In this document: one piece after another, positions 13,920-15,017 of the stretch
Layout of the letters: each line of letters starts with the position of its first letter
How positions within the stretch are numbered: position 1 is the stretch's first letter
Origin: Campylobacterales bacterium
Lineage (GTDB): Bacteria > Campylobacterota > Campylobacteria > Campylobacterales > Sulfurimonadaceae
Assembly (NCBI GenBank): GCA_016937915.1
Contig: JAFGVR010000056.1
Location: 1 to 15,017, forward strand
Direction of reading: 5' to 3'
Length of the DNA: 15,017 nucleotides
The notes under the pieces: generated by a model
Seen by the model: only the letters and a program-made list of their open reading frames with translations
Database searches by the model: none
What the model was told of the DNA's origin: nothing
Position numbers and translations under genes: made by a program

Positions 13920-15017
13920 ATTAACTCAAATAGATGGCGGAGTTTGTGCTAGTGATGGATTTTTCGCTGATGGTGTAAGTGCTGGTCTAAGACCAAATGG
14001 GCAAGATGATGTAGCTTTTATATATAGTGATGTATTGTGTGATGTTGCATCTGTTTTTACTACAAATAAAATGACTGCTGCTCCTATAAGACATTTTAGA
14101 GCTAAGGGTGAGTTTCAAACTAACTTTGTTTTAGTAAATGCAAAAAATGCAAATGCTATGACAGGAGAAGCTGGTATAGCTGATATAGATAAGATTTTAG
14201 GTGATGTTTGTAAAAATCACCCATCTATAAAAAATCCTGTTATGAGCTCAACTGGTGTGATAGGTGTGAGGATTCCAAAAGAGAAGATAATCAACAGTTC
14301 AAAACTTTTTGATCTATCAAAAAAAGATGGTGATGCAGCTTCAAGGGCTATCATGACTACAGATACATTTAATAAGCAGATGGCTTATAAAGTGGAACTA
14401 GATGATGGTAGTAGTTTTAACATAGGTGCTATGGCTAAGGGTGCTGGGATGATAAATCCTGCTATGGCTACAATGCTTTGTTTCATAACTACTGATGCTG
14501 CTGTTACTAAAGAGCAGATGCAAACTATATTAGATGAAGTAACTGTTACTACATTTAACGCTGCAAGTGTAGATGGTGATACATCTACAAATGACACTGT
14601 AATGGTTCTTAGTAATTCAAAAAGTGGAGTTTATAATGCTGAAGCATTCAAGGGTGCTTTGCATAAGATAATGTTATTTTTAGCTTGTGAGATGGTTAGA
14701 GATGGTGAGGGTGCTACAAAGCTTGTAACTTATGATGTAACTGGTGCAAAAGATGATGCTGAGGCTGAGATAGCGGCTAAAGCACTATCTAACTCACTTC
14801 TTATGAAAACAGCACTTTTTGGAGAAGATCCAAACTGGGGAAGGGTGGCATCTACCATAGGTGCTAGTGGCGTTGAAGCGGATGAAGCGACTCTAAAGAT
14901 CTCATTTGAGGATTGTTGTGTATATGATAGTGGAAATCTATATTTTAATGATGAGGTTGAAAAAGTTGCAGCTGAAATTATGAAAAGAGATAGATTTACA
15001 CTATCATATACACAACA
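13912..15017 (+). CDS. argJ: Glutamate N-acetyltransferase / amino-acid acetyltransferase, 3' end cut by window edge
   Basis: Transfers acetyl from N-acetylornithine to glutamate, recycling the acetyl group in arginine synthesis; some forms also use acetyl-CoA. The precursor cleaves itself into alpha and beta chains. 368 codons are present, with only about 20-30 residues missing. It shows GFFADGVSAGLRPNGQDDVA, the oxyanion-hole SSTGVIG (Thr114-Gly115), the autocleavage site KGAGMINPAMATML with nucleophile Thr187, DGDTSTNDT, and FGEDPNWGRV. The apparent start is TTG at 13912 (MYKLTQIDGGVCA), overlapping the channel gene's last eight bases, with AAAGGAA at 13898-13904 upstream. No ATG occurs before the conserved N-terminal motif. 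Coupled translation with the channel gene is likely. Confidence 0.95.
   Translation, partial: MYKLTQIDGGVCASDGFFADGVSAGLRPNGQDDVAFIYSDVLCDVASVFTTNKMTAAPIRHFRAKGEFQTNFVLVNAKNANAMTGEAGIADIDKILGDVCKNHPSIKNPVMSSTGVIGVRIPKEKIINSSKLFDLSKKDGDAASRAIMTTDTFNKQMAYKVELDDGSSFNIGAMAKGAGMINPAMATMLCFITTDAAVTKEQMQTILDEVTVTTFNAASVDGDTSTNDTVMVLSNSKSGVYNAEAFKGALHKIMLFLACEMVRDGEGATKLVTYDVTGAKDDAEAEIAAKALSNSLLMKTALFGEDPNWGRVASTIGASGVEADEATLKISFEDCCVYDSGNLYFNDEVEKVAAEIMKRDRFTLSYTQ

Noticed and set aside
13256-14597. Minus-strand open frames opposite the channel and argJ (13256-13438, 13580-13867, 14385-14597)
   Set aside because: They are opposite conserved coding sequence with intact motifs and show no recognisable content.
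1-15017. CRISPR arrays, transposase genes, phage genes, rRNA or tRNA genes
   Set aside because: None seen. There are no regularly spaced direct repeats and no transposase or integrase motifs; apart from the 219-bp gap the window is tightly packed with chromosomal genes.

Overview
The window is AT-rich bacterial chromosome from a member of the Campylobacterota (formerly Epsilonproteobacteria), most like a Sulfurimonas-type sulfur oxidiser. This rests on recognisable protein families and gene neighbourhoods: a Tat-exported sulfite dehydrogenase followed by a small monohaem cytochrome c (the order of Cj0005c-Cj0004c in Campylobacter jejuni), the fabG-acpP-fabF-accA cluster, and rpmB next to a two-helix potassium channel. 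I could not run any search, so the genus is an inference.

Layout. (1) 1-265: the 5' end of mraY (minus strand, cut by the window edge) diverges from gpmI, with overlapping -10 boxes between them. (2) 266-5035, plus strand: gpmI, then the fatty-acid genes fabG, acpP, fabF and accA. acpP has its own extended -10 promoter, and a hairpin lies between acpP and fabF. (3) 5038-9262, minus strand: a tightly packed five-gene operon, read HDOD protein -> STAS/receiver-like/STAS/CheX protein -> rpe -> trpF -> DEDDh exonuclease. Three of its four junctions overlap. It converges on accA, and the two stop codons lie in one perfect 24-bp palindrome. (4) 9263-9481: a gene-free 219 bp packed with consecutive inverted repeats. 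(5) 9482-10999, minus strand: a sulfite dehydrogenase gene (sorA-like) and its cytochrome partner (sorB-like). The cytochrome gene is broken by one in-frame TAG and was missed as an intact ORF. (6) 11088-15017, plus strand: an SDR/DUF2867 protein, rpmB (ribosomal protein L28), a potassium channel with an RCK-like domain, and argJ, which runs off the right edge.

How the genes fit together. gpmI serves glycolysis/gluconeogenesis. accA, acpP, fabG and fabF make malonyl-CoA, carry the acyl chain, and carry out condensation and ketoreduction in type II fatty-acid synthesis. rpe belongs to the pentose phosphate/Calvin pathways, trpF to tryptophan synthesis and argJ to arginine synthesis. The sor pair would pass electrons from periplasmic sulfite to the respiratory chain, but the stop codon in the cytochrome gene leaves its state in doubt.

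The most unusual items are the four-domain CheX protein coupled to an HDOD protein at the head of a housekeeping operon, the inverted-repeat array at 9288-9453, the interrupted cytochrome gene, and the potassium channel whose nucleotide-binding glycines are missing. Four genes (mraY, gpmI, the channel and argJ) appear to start with TTG.
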